DNA of 64,000 nucleotides from DATLZU01 sp035573855 (GCA_035573855.1 DATLZU010000062.1:62001-126000); one strand, 5' to 3'. Shown: positions 16,980 through 25,008, counted from the first letter of the stretch. Translations and numbers: made by a program. Notes: generated by a model not told the origin, from the letters alone.

Positions 16980-17777
16980 TCACATATACCCTTCCTTGCG
17001 CAGCAGCTCCATCCCGCGTCCCTCGTCCTGCGCGCGGCCGGCGCGCTCAGCAACCGTTGTGTGCCGCAACTCCTCAATAATGTCGTCGACGGACTTGGCG
17101 GTGGATTTGATCGGGAACGTACAGGGTGCGCAGCCCAGACTGCGATACCGGGTTCCGTCACCTCGGTCAAGATAGAGATCGATGAAGGGAATGTTCTCCA
17201 GCTTGATGTATTCCCAGATGTTGATCTCGGTCCAATCCAGCAACGGGTGGATGCGGACGTGTGTGCCCGGCGGGAACGAGGTCTTGAACTGGTCCCACAG
17301 CTCGGGCGGCTGGTCCCGGAAATCCCAATCGCCGTGCTTGTCGCGCGGTGAGAAATACCGCTCTTTGGCCCGCGTGCTTTCCTCATCGGCGCGCACGCCC
17401 AGGATGATGCCGGTATAGCCCTTTTCTTCGATGAGCTGCTTGAGGGCGGTAGTTTTGAGCGCCGTGCAGCACGTGACCCGGCCCATCGTGTGGTTCATGC
17501 CGGCGGCCAGGGCTTCTTTGTTTTGGCCGACCACCAGGTTCAGCCGCCATTCGCGGGCCAACCGGTCGCGATACTCGATCATGGCCGGAATTTTGTAGCT
17601 GGTGTCTACGTGAATGAGCGGAAACGGCACGTGGCCGAAGAAGGCCTTGCGCACGAGCCATAGCAGTACGGTGGAATCTTTGCCGATGGACCAGAGCATG
17701 GCCAGGTTGTCGAAGTGCTTATAGGCCTCACGTAGGATGTACACGCTCTGAGCTTCCAATTGACGGAGATGGTTCAC
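16980..17777 (-). CDS. cysD: Sulfate adenylyltransferase small subunit
   Basis: Catalytic subunit forming APS from sulfate and ATP. The 265-residue protein has the PP-loop as SIGKDSTVLLWL (usually SGGKDS), HVDTSYKIP, VGQNKEALAAG, TCCTALKT, a YFSPRDKHGDWD segment with R-D-K, and a C-terminal ALGCAPCT-like SLGCAPCTFPI. It starts with GTG at 17777 and has an AAGGAGA Shine-Dalgarno 8 bp upstream. cysN follows 122 bp downstream; a TrpD2-like gene ends 20 bp upstream. Confidence 0.94.
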   Translation of the reverse strand: MNHLRQLEAQSVYILREAYKHFDNLAMLWSIGKDSTVLLWLVRKAFFGHVPFPLIHVDTSYKIPAMIEYRDRLAREWRLNLVVGQNKEALAAGMNHTMGRVTCCTALKTTALKQLIEEKGYTGIILGVRADEESTRAKERYFSPRDKHGDWDFRDQPPELWDQFKTSFPPGTHVRIHPLLDWTEINIWEYIKLENIPFIDLYLDRGDGTRYRSLGCAPCTFPIKSTAKSVDDIIEELRHTTVAERAGRAQDEGRGMELLRKEGYM

Positions 17778-17797
17778 AAGCAGGGTCTCCTTTTTCC

Positions 17798-18838
17798 TTA
17801 GGCATGAATCGGTTCATTCGCCCTGGTCAGATCGGCCAACTTCCGCGCCGCCGCTCCCGAGTCGATGGCCCGCTGGGCCATGGGCAGGCAAAAGGAAATC
17901 GACGGGCCCTTGCCGGCCGCGTACAACAACATGGCGGCGTTAAGCGCCACCCAATCGCGCGGTCCACCGCGCACTTCGTTCCGCACGATCCGCGCGAGCA
18001 ACTCCGCCTCCTTCTCACGCTGCTCGGCCGGGAAACCCGCCATCTCGCGAAAGGAGGCCGGCGGCAGTCCGATGTCCTGCGGCTGCAACGACAAGGGCAT
18101 GATGCGTTCGTCCCGCAATTCCAACACCCTGGTCGCCGAGGCCAGAGAAAGCTCCGGGTCGCCTTCCACGCCGCGGATCACCAGCGCGCGCCGGGTCCCC
18201 AACATGCGGAGCGCTTCGGCCGTCTTTTCGAAGTACGGCGGGTGGGTCAGACCGATGACCTGAGAGGAAGCGCGGGCCGGATTCAGCATGCGGGCGATGG
18301 GGTGAAAAAAGTTCCGCAATCCCAATTCCGTCCTGAGTTCGAGGAATCGCGCGACAGGCGGGTGGTAGAGCGCGATATCCAGATAGGCGAACCCTTTCGT
18401 GACGAGCTCGTCCGTCGCCTGTGTCGGCGTGAGCTCGGTCGGGACCCCCAGCCCCTTCAAGACCGCGGCTGTCCCGGGCCGTTGCGGAATCCCTTCATGA
18501 CCGTGCATGAGCACCGCCGCACCTGCGGCGGCCGCCACCACCGCCGCTCCAATGGATGCGTGAAACGTGTCTTGCTTGCCGGCATAGGTCGGGAGATCAA
18601 CGAGCGCCAAGCCCTCGGGCACAGGCAACGGCGCAACATACTGGCGAGCTGCCGTAACGAAGGAGGCCAGTTCGGTCACGGACTCCGCCTTCATGCGCAT
18701 GGCGACCAGAAAGGCTCCGACCTGGAGCGGCGTGGCCTGTCCCTCGATCAGGCACTTCATCGCCTGCTTGGCTTCTTCCCAGGTCAAGTCCTTGGAGGTC
18801 TTCGGCCCTTTGGCGATCTTGGCGATGAACTGCTGCAT
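17798..18838 (-). CDS. TrpD2/YbiB-like nucleoside phosphorylase/phosphoribosyltransferase-fold protein
   Basis: The 346-residue protein has the TrpD fold: an N-terminal helical domain (TWEEAKQAMKCLIEGQATPLQVGAFLVAMRMKAE) and a glycine/alanine-rich active-site region. The DIVGTGGD motif of true anthranilate phosphoribosyltransferase is replaced by LVDLPTYAGKQDT, as in the YbiB/TrpD2 group. Some TrpD2 proteins bind nucleic acid and lack the tryptophan-pathway activity. No other trp genes are here; it lies inside the sulfur block between DsrE-like and cysD genes, with 20-30 bp gaps. Its role in sulfur metabolism, if any, is unknown. Confidence 0.8.
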   Translation of the reverse strand: MQQFIAKIAKGPKTSKDLTWEEAKQAMKCLIEGQATPLQVGAFLVAMRMKAESVTELASFVTAARQYVAPLPVPEGLALVDLPTYAGKQDTFHASIGAAVVAAAAGAAVLMHGHEGIPQRPGTAAVLKGLGVPTELTPTQATDELVTKGFAYLDIALYHPPVARFLELRTELGLRNFFHPIARMLNPARASSQVIGLTHPPYFEKTAEALRMLGTRRALVIRGVEGDPELSLASATRVLELRDERIMPLSLQPQDIGLPPASFREMAGFPAEQREKEAELLARIVRNEVRGGPRDWVALNAAMLLYAAGKGPSISFCLPMAQRAIDSGAAARKLADLTRANEPIHA

Positions 18839-18868
18839 ACGACCTATGACGTGTCACGCATGATGTGT

Positions 18869-19291
18869 CTAGAAGGTGAGCACCTGGTCGGCCGTAGCCA
18901 CTTCTTCTTTCCAAAAGGCATCCGCCGCCTGGACTTCGTCCAGTTCGGGGATCAACTTTTCGACCGTAATTTCGAGCAACTCCAAGGAATCGCGGCACAC
19001 CGAAAACTTCGCGTCGCCTTTTTCTTTGATCTCGCGCAAAATCGCGGGCAAGTCGTGCTTGCCGCGGGCACGCAGGATTTCCCGCATATGGGCATCGCGG
19101 CCTTTGTAGGCTTCAGAGAACACCATGTCTTTGACTTTATCCTGCGTTAGCCGCAAGGCCGCCTCGTCTCGGAAGAACACGCTCACCTGCGTGCCGGCGA
19201 CGGTGGCGATGCGGGCGAGTTCGCAGGCCTGAAGCAGATTGTTATAGGAACCACGGGTCACAATCACGGCCAGCTTCTTCACGGCGGTCAC
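18869..19291 (-). CDS. DsrE/DsrF-like family protein
   Basis: The 140-residue protein begins KKLAVIVTRGSYNNLLQACELARIATVAGTQVSVFF, the fold signature of DsrE/TusD-like proteins that carry or sense sulfane sulfur. Candidate sulfur-handling residues are Cys23 and Cys99 (SVCRDS); Cys99 is in the position range of the catalytic Cys in DsrE relatives. Two GTG starts are possible, at 19291 and 19279; the second has the better-spaced GGAGGGG. It sits between cysH and the TrpD2-like gene. A role shuttling sulfur to or from the TusA domain of the neighbouring reductase is plausible. Confidence 0.78.
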   Translation of the reverse strand: MTAVKKLAVIVTRGSYNNLLQACELARIATVAGTQVSVFFRDEAALRLTQDKVKDMVFSEAYKGRDAHMREILRARGKHDLPAILREIKEKGDAKFSVCRDSLELLEITVEKLIPELDEVQAADAFWKEEVATADQVLTF

Positions 19292-19406
19292 CCCTCCACC
19301 TCATCTCAGATGTCAGCGGGTGTCACTGAGCAAAACAAGGAGGCTAAAGGCGACGAGTTCGCGCGACCTGGTCCAAGCCGCCTCTAGCCTCGTATTCACG
19401 ACCTGT

Positions 19407-20150
19407 TTACTTGTGCAAGCCGCACTCGGTCTTGGCGAAATTCCTCCATCGCCCGGCGCGCGGATCTTCCCCCGGTTGGACCGGCGCCGTGCAATGCGTA
19501 CAGCCGATGCTGGGATAGTTCCGGTCATGAAGCCGGTTGTACGGCACCTCATACAGCTTGATGTATGTCCATATGTCCTCAGCCGTCCATTTCGCCAACG
19601 GGTTGATTTTAACGAGCTGGAATTTGCGGTCCCATTCGATCAGCCCGGCGTTCGCCCTGGTCGGCGCCTGGTCGCGTCTGATCCCCGTAATCCAAGCGTC
19701 GAAACCTTTCAAAACCCGCCTCAGCGGTTCGACCTTCCGCAGCTCGCAGCAGCGGTCCGGCTGCCGCGCCCAGAGGGCGTCCCCGTACTGCGCCGCTTGT
19801 TCAGCCGGCGTAAGGAGCGAGGTGATCCGCAGGACCTGTTCGGGGCGCAAGCTGTATTTCTCGACGATGCGATCCCTGACTTCGTAGGTTTCGGCGAACA
19901 AGAATTCGGTGTCGAGATAAAACAGCGGAACCCGCGGATTGATCCGCTGGATCATGTCCACCAGCACGACGTCTTCGGCGCCGAAGCTGCACGCAAGCAC
20001 GATCTTGGGCATATAGCGCTCGATCGCATAGGCCAGCAGATCCTGCGGCTGCTGCGTCTCGAAGGAATCGTTCAGCCGTTTCAGCTCTTCTTCCAGCGAC
20101 GCACCGACGGTCTGCACCTCTCGAGGCACCCGGATTTCCCTTTCAATCAC
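19407..20150 (-). CDS. cysH: Adenylylsulfate (APS) reductase, [4Fe-4S] CysH type
   Basis: Reduces activated sulfate to sulfite. The 247-residue protein shows the PP-loop-like CSFGAEDVVLVDM, YLDTEFLF, RRDQAPTRA, and the catalytic Cys near the C-terminus in TECGLHK (C243). It has the CC...CxxC cluster motif (C134-C135 and C217-x2-C220). These four cysteines bind [4Fe-4S] in APS reductases and are absent from E. coli PAPS reductase, so APS is the likely substrate. It starts with GTG 14 bp after the siroheme reductase stop, so the two are co-transcribed. Confidence 0.92.
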   Translation of the reverse strand: MIEREIRVPREVQTVGASLEEELKRLNDSFETQQPQDLLAYAIERYMPKIVLACSFGAEDVVLVDMIQRINPRVPLFYLDTEFLFAETYEVRDRIVEKYSLRPEQVLRITSLLTPAEQAAQYGDALWARQPDRCCELRKVEPLRRVLKGFDAWITGIRRDQAPTRANAGLIEWDRKFQLVKINPLAKWTAEDIWTYIKLYEVPYNRLHDRNYPSIGCTHCTAPVQPGEDPRAGRWRNFAKTECGLHK

Positions 20151-20164
20151 GACGCCAGAGCCCC

Positions 20165-22666
20165 TTACCCCTCGACTTTCTCGACAACGACCCGATAATG
20201 AGCAGCGTTCGGCTCCAACGGCTCCTGAGTCAGGATTTTATGGCCGTCGTTCCGGAGGCTCACCGGCACATTCTTGATCGGCTCTCCGGCGTCGAGCCAG
20301 ACCTCAAGACGCTCGCCAGCCTCCATCATCTCGAGCTTAAGCTTTGTCTTGACATAATTGAGCGGACAGGCCACGCCACGCAAATCGAAGACCGGTACAC
20401 CGGTTGCCGAACTGTTCACTTGTGCAGGGGCCGGTTCCGCCGGAGTCGCCGGCGACGCGGCGGACTTCGGCGGCTCGACGCCGTCGCCCTTCTCCGCGCC
20501 GGCCAATTTCAGGTCCTTGCCCATGTGCTCGGTCGCGGCTCGACAGGCATCGACAAACTCTTTGGCGAACGCGATTTTGGCAAGCGCGAATTCCGCCGTG
20601 TTGGCCTTCGTCCCCAAATCGCCGATCCGGGAGGCGAGAGCCCCGTACTCAGGCAGGATGCCCTTACAGACCAACCGTTGCTCAAATTCCGCAAATGTCT
20701 CGGCATCGGTCGCCGGATCAACGCCTTCAGTAACCAGCAAGGCTTTGACCGCCGCCAAAACCGCACGATAGGCCTTGTTGACGGAGACCGCGTACTGATG
20801 CTTCTCGGCCAACAGCCTGGCCTGATACAGCTCTTGTTCGGCCTCCAACATGCGGTTGTCGATCAACTCAAGGGCTCCCCCGGCGCATTCGCCCGGCCCC
20901 AGATCCTCCAACACGAACTCTTCCTCGCTTTCCCAGTCGAAGTAATAGCTCGGATCCTCCTCGAACGAAGGCACGATCGTATAAGGAATTAATTCATCTT
21001 TGAGCTTGGCCTTGCCAACACGCGCGATAAAGGCAGGCAGCGTCTCCCCTGGTTCGCGATCGCGTCGATATACGGCGATGAGATGGGAGACGGCCGCCGG
21101 GACATTCTTCGCCGGCAGTTTGACGGTCATCTGGCCGATCTTGGCCGCGCCGTTCACTTGCCCGCCGAGGTGGAGCTCGTAGTGGGGGGCTACGTGCTCG
21201 CCGATGCGCTTGCCGACTCCATGCAACCCGATCGTGGCAATGTGATGCTGCGCGCAGGAATTGTGGCATCCGCTGATTTTGACGCTGACGCCTTGCAAGT
21301 CGTCGGGGATTCGCCCGGGCGGAAAGATTTCCGCCATCGCCCTGGCCAGCCCTTTCGAAGAAGTGATGCCCAGGCCGCAGGTATCTGTCCCGGGACAGGC
21401 GACGATGTCTTCCACCGACTCCGCGCCCGGATCGGCCAGCCCATGAGAGGCGAGGTCATCGTAGAACTCGCGCAGCCTCGCCTCGGGCACCCATCGAATA
21501 ATTACGTTCTGATTGATAGTGGTTCGGATGTTGCCGTTCGAGTAGATCTCGGCCAGGTCAGCCAGGGCGTACATCTGCGCGGTGGTAAGATCTCCCATCG
21601 GAAGCTTGATCAACACGGCCACATAGCCCGATTGCTTCTGTTTGACCACATTGGTCCGTCTCCACACCGCGAAAGCGGACCCCTCGTCACTTCCGTTGTC
21701 GGAAACGGCGCCGTTGCCGGAACCATTGGCACGGGTCGGCATAATGAGCGGGACCGGGTCGTCCTGGTGCGCCAACAGCATGATCGGTTTGTGGGCGGGA
21801 CGGCTGTGGCCCATCGCCGTATAGGCTGCTTCCCACCGTCGCTTGAACTCTTCGATGCCCAACTTGTCGATGACAAATTTCAACCTGGCCTTGTGGCGGT
21901 TCTTGCGGTTGCCAAGCATGTCGAAGACCTTGATGACCGCCTCAATTGAGGGAATGAGTTCGTCCATAGGGACGAACTCCCGCAACACGTGAGCCAAGCG
22001 CGGCGTGGAGCCCAATCCGCCGCCCACCGACATGCGGAAACCAATGCCGCCGTCCTCTTTCTTTACGGCCAGCAGGCCGATGTCGTGGATCGGTGTCAGC
22101 GCGCAATCGTGCGGACAGCCGGAAAACGCGATCTTAAATTTGCGCGGCAAGCTCTGGTTCAGCGGATTCCGCAGAAGATGCAGCGCGACGGTTTTGGCGT
22201 ACGGCGTCACGTCGAAAAGTTCGCCCGGACACACGCCGGCCAAATGGCAGGCGGTGACGTTCCGCACGGTGTTGGCGCAAGCCTCGCGGGTGGTAAGCCC
22301 CACTTCCGCGATTTTTCGCATCATAGTCGGCACATCTTCAAGCGAGACAAAATGGAGCTGAATATCCTGCCGGGTCGTGACATGACCGACGCCTGTGGCA
22401 TACTGGTCGGCGATCTCTCCGATTCGTCTAAGCTGGTTCGCGGTGAGGCCGCCGAACGGAATCTTGATCCGGAACATGTGCACCCCGGGCTGACGTTGGC
22501 CGTAAATGCCGTGCTGCAGACGAAACGGCTTGAACAGGTCGCCGGACAGCTCGCCGGCAAGGACTCGGTTGGCTTCGACTTCAAACGCTTCGATCTCTTC
22601 CAGAATCTCGGGAGGAATCGATACAGTTTTGACCTCTGGCGACGAAGTCGCTCGGGTTGCATACAT
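20165..22666 (-). CDS. Siroheme sulfite/nitrite reductase-like fusion with two Cys4 sites, HEPN-like segment and C-terminal TusA domain
   Basis: Predicted to reduce sulfite to sulfide for cysteine synthesis. The 833-residue protein starts at 22666 behind AAGAGG. Residues 45-300 and 335-560 are two ferredoxin-type siroheme reductase halves. Each carries a complete siroheme-[4Fe-4S] motif, C-x5-C...C-x3-C: C140, C146, C184, C188 and C424, C430, C467, C471. Canonical single-chain enzymes keep this only in the second half. Residues about 600-720 form a helical HEPN-like domain. After an Ala/Pro linker, residues 757-833 are a TusA/SirA domain with Cys767 in ACPL. Position beside cysH indicates assimilatory sulfite reduction; nitrite reduction cannot be excluded. 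Confidence 0.85.
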   Translation of the reverse strand: MYATRATSSPEVKTVSIPPEILEEIEAFEVEANRVLAGELSGDLFKPFRLQHGIYGQRQPGVHMFRIKIPFGGLTANQLRRIGEIADQYATGVGHVTTRQDIQLHFVSLEDVPTMMRKIAEVGLTTREACANTVRNVTACHLAGVCPGELFDVTPYAKTVALHLLRNPLNQSLPRKFKIAFSGCPHDCALTPIHDIGLLAVKKEDGGIGFRMSVGGGLGSTPRLAHVLREFVPMDELIPSIEAVIKVFDMLGNRKNRHKARLKFVIDKLGIEEFKRRWEAAYTAMGHSRPAHKPIMLLAHQDDPVPLIMPTRANGSGNGAVSDNGSDEGSAFAVWRRTNVVKQKQSGYVAVLIKLPMGDLTTAQMYALADLAEIYSNGNIRTTINQNVIIRWVPEARLREFYDDLASHGLADPGAESVEDIVACPGTDTCGLGITSSKGLARAMAEIFPPGRIPDDLQGVSVKISGCHNSCAQHHIATIGLHGVGKRIGEHVAPHYELHLGGQVNGAAKIGQMTVKLPAKNVPAAVSHLIAVYRRDREPGETLPAFIARVGKAKLKDELIPYTIVPSFEEDPSYYFDWESEEEFVLEDLGPGECAGGALELIDNRMLEAEQELYQARLLAEKHQYAVSVNKAYRAVLAAVKALLVTEGVDPATDAETFAEFEQRLVCKGILPEYGALASRIGDLGTKANTAEFALAKIAFAKEFVDACRAATEHMGKDLKLAGAEKGDGVEPPKSAASPATPAEPAPAQVNSSATGVPVFDLRGVACPLNYVKTKLKLEMMEAGERLEVWLDAGEPIKNVPVSLRNDGHKILTQEPLEPNAAHYRVVVEKVEG

Positions 22667-22742
22667 GGGGGACCTCTTTTCTTTTTCTCTCCCGGGCTCG
22701 GCTGCGAACAGCGAAGCCACGGCAGCCTATCCGTTCATCAAC

Positions 22743-23192
22743 TCAGATGTGGTACATCAGCGCATGCTGCTGTTCGAGCTCACGTTGTCGATCGACCAAC
22801 TCCTTCACCGTGATGCTGGCCAGCACGCTCAATTCCGCCTGCTTGACGCGGTCCCAGACGGAGGCCAACAACGAGACTTGCCGATGGTCCCGCCGGGAGA
22901 GACGGTGGGACGCCTGGCCGCGATGCGGGCCGATCGGGCCGTCCAACGCCTCCAGGATTTCAGCCAACGAAAGCTCCGAGGGCTTCTTGCTCAACATGTA
23001 TCCGCCCTGGGCTCCCCGGAGACTCGTCACCAGGCCGGCCTTTTTCATCGCGTTCAACACCTGCTCCAGAAAGCGGGCGGGGATGCTTTGCCTCTTGGCG
23101 ATGGACTTGGCCTGCACCGGCGAATCTCCATTATGCATCGCCAGGTCCAACGCAGCCAGAATGGCATAGGTGGCCTTGAGCGAAACCTGCAT
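22743..23192 (-). CDS. Rrf2-family transcriptional repressor lacking cysteine
   Basis: The 149-residue protein starts MQVSLKATYAILAALDLAMHNG and has the winged helix (SIAKRQSIPARFLEQVLNAMKKAGLV, then SLRGAQGGYMLSK) and dimerisation helix of Rrf2 proteins. It has no cysteine, so it cannot hold the Fe-S cluster of IscR or NsrR. It therefore resembles the CymR branch, which senses cysteine synthesis through other partners. It is the first gene of the sulfur block, 76 bp ahead of the siroheme reductase. A palindrome lies between its promoter and start, suggesting autoregulation of the operon. Specific ligand unknown. Confidence 0.88.
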   Translation of the reverse strand: MQVSLKATYAILAALDLAMHNGDSPVQAKSIAKRQSIPARFLEQVLNAMKKAGLVTSLRGAQGGYMLSKKPSELSLAEILEALDGPIGPHRGQASHRLSRRDHRQVSLLASVWDRVKQAELSVLASITVKELVDRQRELEQQHALMYHI

Positions 23193-23200
23193 TTTTCAGT

Positions 23201-23214
23201 ATTCCGATAGGAAT
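23201..23214. promoter_or_regulatory. Candidate Rrf2 operator
   Basis: A perfect 5-bp inverted repeat, ATTCC-GATA-GGAAT, extends imperfectly to AGTATTCC...GGAATTACT. It lies between the putative promoter and the Rrf2 start codon, about 10 bp upstream of the ATG, where repressor binding would block transcription. Rrf2-family operators are short dyads of this general kind. Confidence 0.5.
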
Positions 23215-23232
23215 TACTCGATCTGTTTTTAT

Positions 23233-23262
23233 TTTTTACAACTGATACAAAGATGGTGTCAA
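23233..23262 (-). promoter_or_regulatory. Candidate promoter of the Rrf2-sulfur operon
   Basis: On the minus strand a consensus TTGACA (23262-23257) is followed after 18 bp by TAAAAA (23238-23233) in a markedly AT-rich stretch, about 40 bp upstream of the Rrf2 gene. The -10 is poor but the -35 is perfect and context is right. Confidence 0.5.
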
Positions 23263-23698
23263 GTCGGTATCGCTATCCATCCCAAATCTCCGTACCCGAA
23301 ACCCGTCAATTCGAATGTCCGCACGGCTGTAAGACAGAGGTGTCGCTTGAATACCTCACATGCCGGATACCATCCCTTTGGCTCCAACAATCCACGCCTG
23401 AAGCAACTCGATCGCGGGTAGGCGTTGCGCCTCGTCTATCCTTCTTCCTTCTCCTTCTTCCTTCGCATTCCTTTTCTGAGAACCGGGTGCGCGACTCGCA
23501 GTCTATCTAACGGTTGTTCGTTGAGTTCAGGCTCCAATTATTGGTGCTCAGAATACGGTCCCGCGGGCTTACCGATCGGGCCGATGAGCGGGGTAACAAC
23601 AAAGAACATAAGCTACTGAACCCAGCGAACGTGTTTTGCCCATCCCCGCGAAACGTTTAGCAGAGCGGCTATTCGGCCATCATGGCGCATTTTCCCGA
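23263..23698. other. Intergenic region between the divergent sulfur operon and Fis-type regulator
   Basis: About 430 bp with no ORF that shows conserved features or a ribosome-binding site. It contains a pyrimidine-rich tract (about 23436-23475, repeated CTTCTT/CCTTCT units). Apart from the promoters at its two edges I see nothing else interpretable. Confidence 0.5.
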
Positions 23699-23727
23699 TT
23701 GACATCGTCCCGACTCTGGAGTAATAA
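23699..23727 (+). promoter_or_regulatory. Sigma70-type promoter of the Fis-type regulator gene
   Basis: TTGACA at 23699-23704 and TAATAA at 23722-23727 are spaced by 17 bp, close to the sigma70 consensus, 45 bp upstream of the ATG at 23772. Confidence 0.65.
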
Positions 23728-23771
23728 TCCCGCTCTCTTCTTCTCATCTTCTTTTCTTCGCCGGTGCCTTC

Positions 23772-24362
23772 ATGTCGCTTCGATCGTCGGCCTTGAGCAT
23801 CCTTCTTCTCAGTGCCGATCACGATATCCACGCCCGGTTCAGGCAAGCCTTCCAGGAGGCGGCGATCACGGCGGCAAAGGACGTGGCCGCGCTGACCAAG
23901 GAGGTTGGCAAGCGCCCCTTCGACATCGTGGTGCTGGAAGCCAAGCGAGGCACCTGGGGTGAGCTGACTGAATTGCAACAGGCGATCGATCCGGCCAGGA
24001 CTCTGGTGGTGGCGGGGTCGCGGCATGCGCTCAAGCGGGCCTCCAAACTGATTCAGACCATGGTCAACGGTTACCCCTCCCCGGATGGTGCCGGTCAAGA
24101 GTTGTCGCTTGAGAGCTACATCGAATCGAAAATGGTCGATTTCGTCAGGAGCATGCGGAACGGGTCAGGTCGGAACCTGCACCCCATGCTCATGACGGCG
24201 GTGGAACGTCCGTTGATCGCGCTGGCGCTGAAGGAAACGAAAGGCAATCAGATTCAGGCAGCGGAACTCTTGGGCTTGAATCGAAACACCCTGCGCAAGA
24301 AGATCATTGACCTCCGCATCCCGGTGAGACGTGGACGGAGGCAACGAGCCCATTCCGTTTAA
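23772..24362 (+). CDS. Fis-type DNA-binding response-regulator-like protein with degenerate receiver
   Basis: The 196-residue protein has an N-terminal receiver-like fold (SILLLSADHDIHARFRQAF, then FDIVVLEAKRG). In it the phosphoacceptor position reads Glu instead of Asp and the conserved C-terminal Lys region is unclear, so phosphorylation is doubtful. The C-terminus (about 145-188) is a Fis/NtrC-type helix-turn-helix: LKETKGNQIQAAELLGLNRNTLRKKI. There is no AAA+ domain, so it is not a sigma54 activator. It has its own strong promoter and lies just upstream of an HU gene, suggesting a nucleoid or global regulatory role. Confidence 0.8.
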   Translation: MSLRSSALSILLLSADHDIHARFRQAFQEAAITAAKDVAALTKEVGKRPFDIVVLEAKRGTWGELTELQQAIDPARTLVVAGSRHALKRASKLIQTMVNGYPSPDGAGQELSLESYIESKMVDFVRSMRNGSGRNLHPMLMTAVERPLIALALKETKGNQIQAAELLGLNRNTLRKKIIDLRIPVRRGRRQRAHSV

Positions 24363-24461
24363 GCGAGCCGGACCGGTGTGTTTCGTCGCGGTGAAGGGTC
24401 CTGGGCAGGGAAGGATCGAGACGCGGTTCCTCATCCCATCTATCAAGCAAGGAGGAATGCG

Positions 24462-24734
24462 ATGACCAAAGAAGAATTGATTGCCAAAATGGCAGCGTCA
24501 GCCGGGATCACCAAGGTTGCCGCAGGCAATGCGTTGGCGGCATTCACCGGGGCCGTCACCTCGTCGCTGAAAAAAGGGCAGCGAGTCAGCCTAGTGAACT
24601 TCGGAACCTTTACAGTGGCGAAACGCAAAGCGCGCGTGGGACGCAATCCGCGGACAGGGGAAACGCTTAAGATCCCGGCGGCTCGCGTCCCGAAATTTTC
24701 GGCGGGCAAGACGCTGCGGGCTGCGGTCAAGTAA
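24462..24734 (+). CDS. HU family DNA-binding protein
   Basis: Nucleoid-associated DNA-bending protein. From the ATG at 24462, behind a strong AAGGAGGAATGCG ribosome-binding site, it encodes 90 residues: MTKEELIAKMA, NFGTFTVAKRKARVGRNPRTGE (the DNA-binding arm signature) and IPAARVPKFSAGKTLR. The length is standard for HU. An upstream in-frame extension has no support. A long perfect hairpin terminator lies 37 bp after the stop. Confidence 0.96.
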   Translation: MTKEELIAKMAASAGITKVAAGNALAAFTGAVTSSLKKGQRVSLVNFGTFTVAKRKARVGRNPRTGETLKIPAARVPKFSAGKTLRAAVK

Positions 24735-24770
24735 GTTTTCGGGCATTGCACAACATCGGTTCGAGTCGAC

Positions 24771-24813
24771 GCAGAAAAGGCGGCCATCGGACTCCGATGG
24801 CCGCCTTTTCTGC
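24771..24813. terminator. Strong intrinsic terminator after HU
   Basis: A near-perfect stem of about 20 bp: GCAGAAAAGGCGGCCATCGG pairs with CCGATGGCCGCCTTTTCTGC around a very small loop, with A-rich and T-rich flanks. It should terminate in either direction and insulates HU from the tRNA-Val/thrS unit. Confidence 0.85.
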
Positions 24814-24823
24814 GTTGGCTTCC

Positions 24824-24850
24824 TTGACACTCCAGGCCGGGCTATATTAG
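24824..24850 (+). promoter_or_regulatory. Possible promoter for tRNA-Val and thrS
   Basis: A perfect TTGACA at 24824-24829 precedes an AT-rich TATATTAG at 24843-24850. Spacing to any -10 hexamer is 13-15 bp, shorter than usual, so the exact -10 is unclear. Located 19 bp before the tRNA. Confidence 0.35.
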
Positions 24851-24868
24851 CATGCCCACTCGGACGTT

Positions 24869-24943
24869 AGGCGCGTAGCTCAGGGGGAGAGCGCTACCTT
24901 GACACGGTAGAGGTCGACGGTTCAAGACCGTCCGCGCCTACCA
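24869..24943 (+). tRNA. tRNA-Val (anticodon GAC)
   Basis: Full cloverleaf by eye: acceptor AGGCGCG/CGCGCCT, D stem GCTC/GAGC, anticodon stem CTACC/GGTAG with loop TTGACAC, and T stem GACGG/CCGTC with loop TTCAAGA. The CCA tail is encoded. Anticodon GAC reads GUC/GUU valine codons. 75 nt. thrS starts 65 bp downstream. Confidence 0.95.
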
Positions 24944-25008
24944 TCCGACGGATGGCATCCGGCCACAAGGTGCGGTCGGGGTGCCTTTCTTGTTTCTGGG
25001 GACAGGCC

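Noticed and set aside
17804..19150. 448-codon open frame on the plus strand opposite the TrpD2-like and DsrE-like genes
   Set aside because: It spans two convincing minus-strand genes, is Arg/His/Gln-rich as antisense frames in GC-rich DNA usually are, and has no family features.
23253..23619. Short open frames in the Rrf2/Fis intergenic region
   Set aside because: No ribosome-binding sites, no conserved features, and Ser/Arg/Leu-rich translations expected from non-coding DNA.
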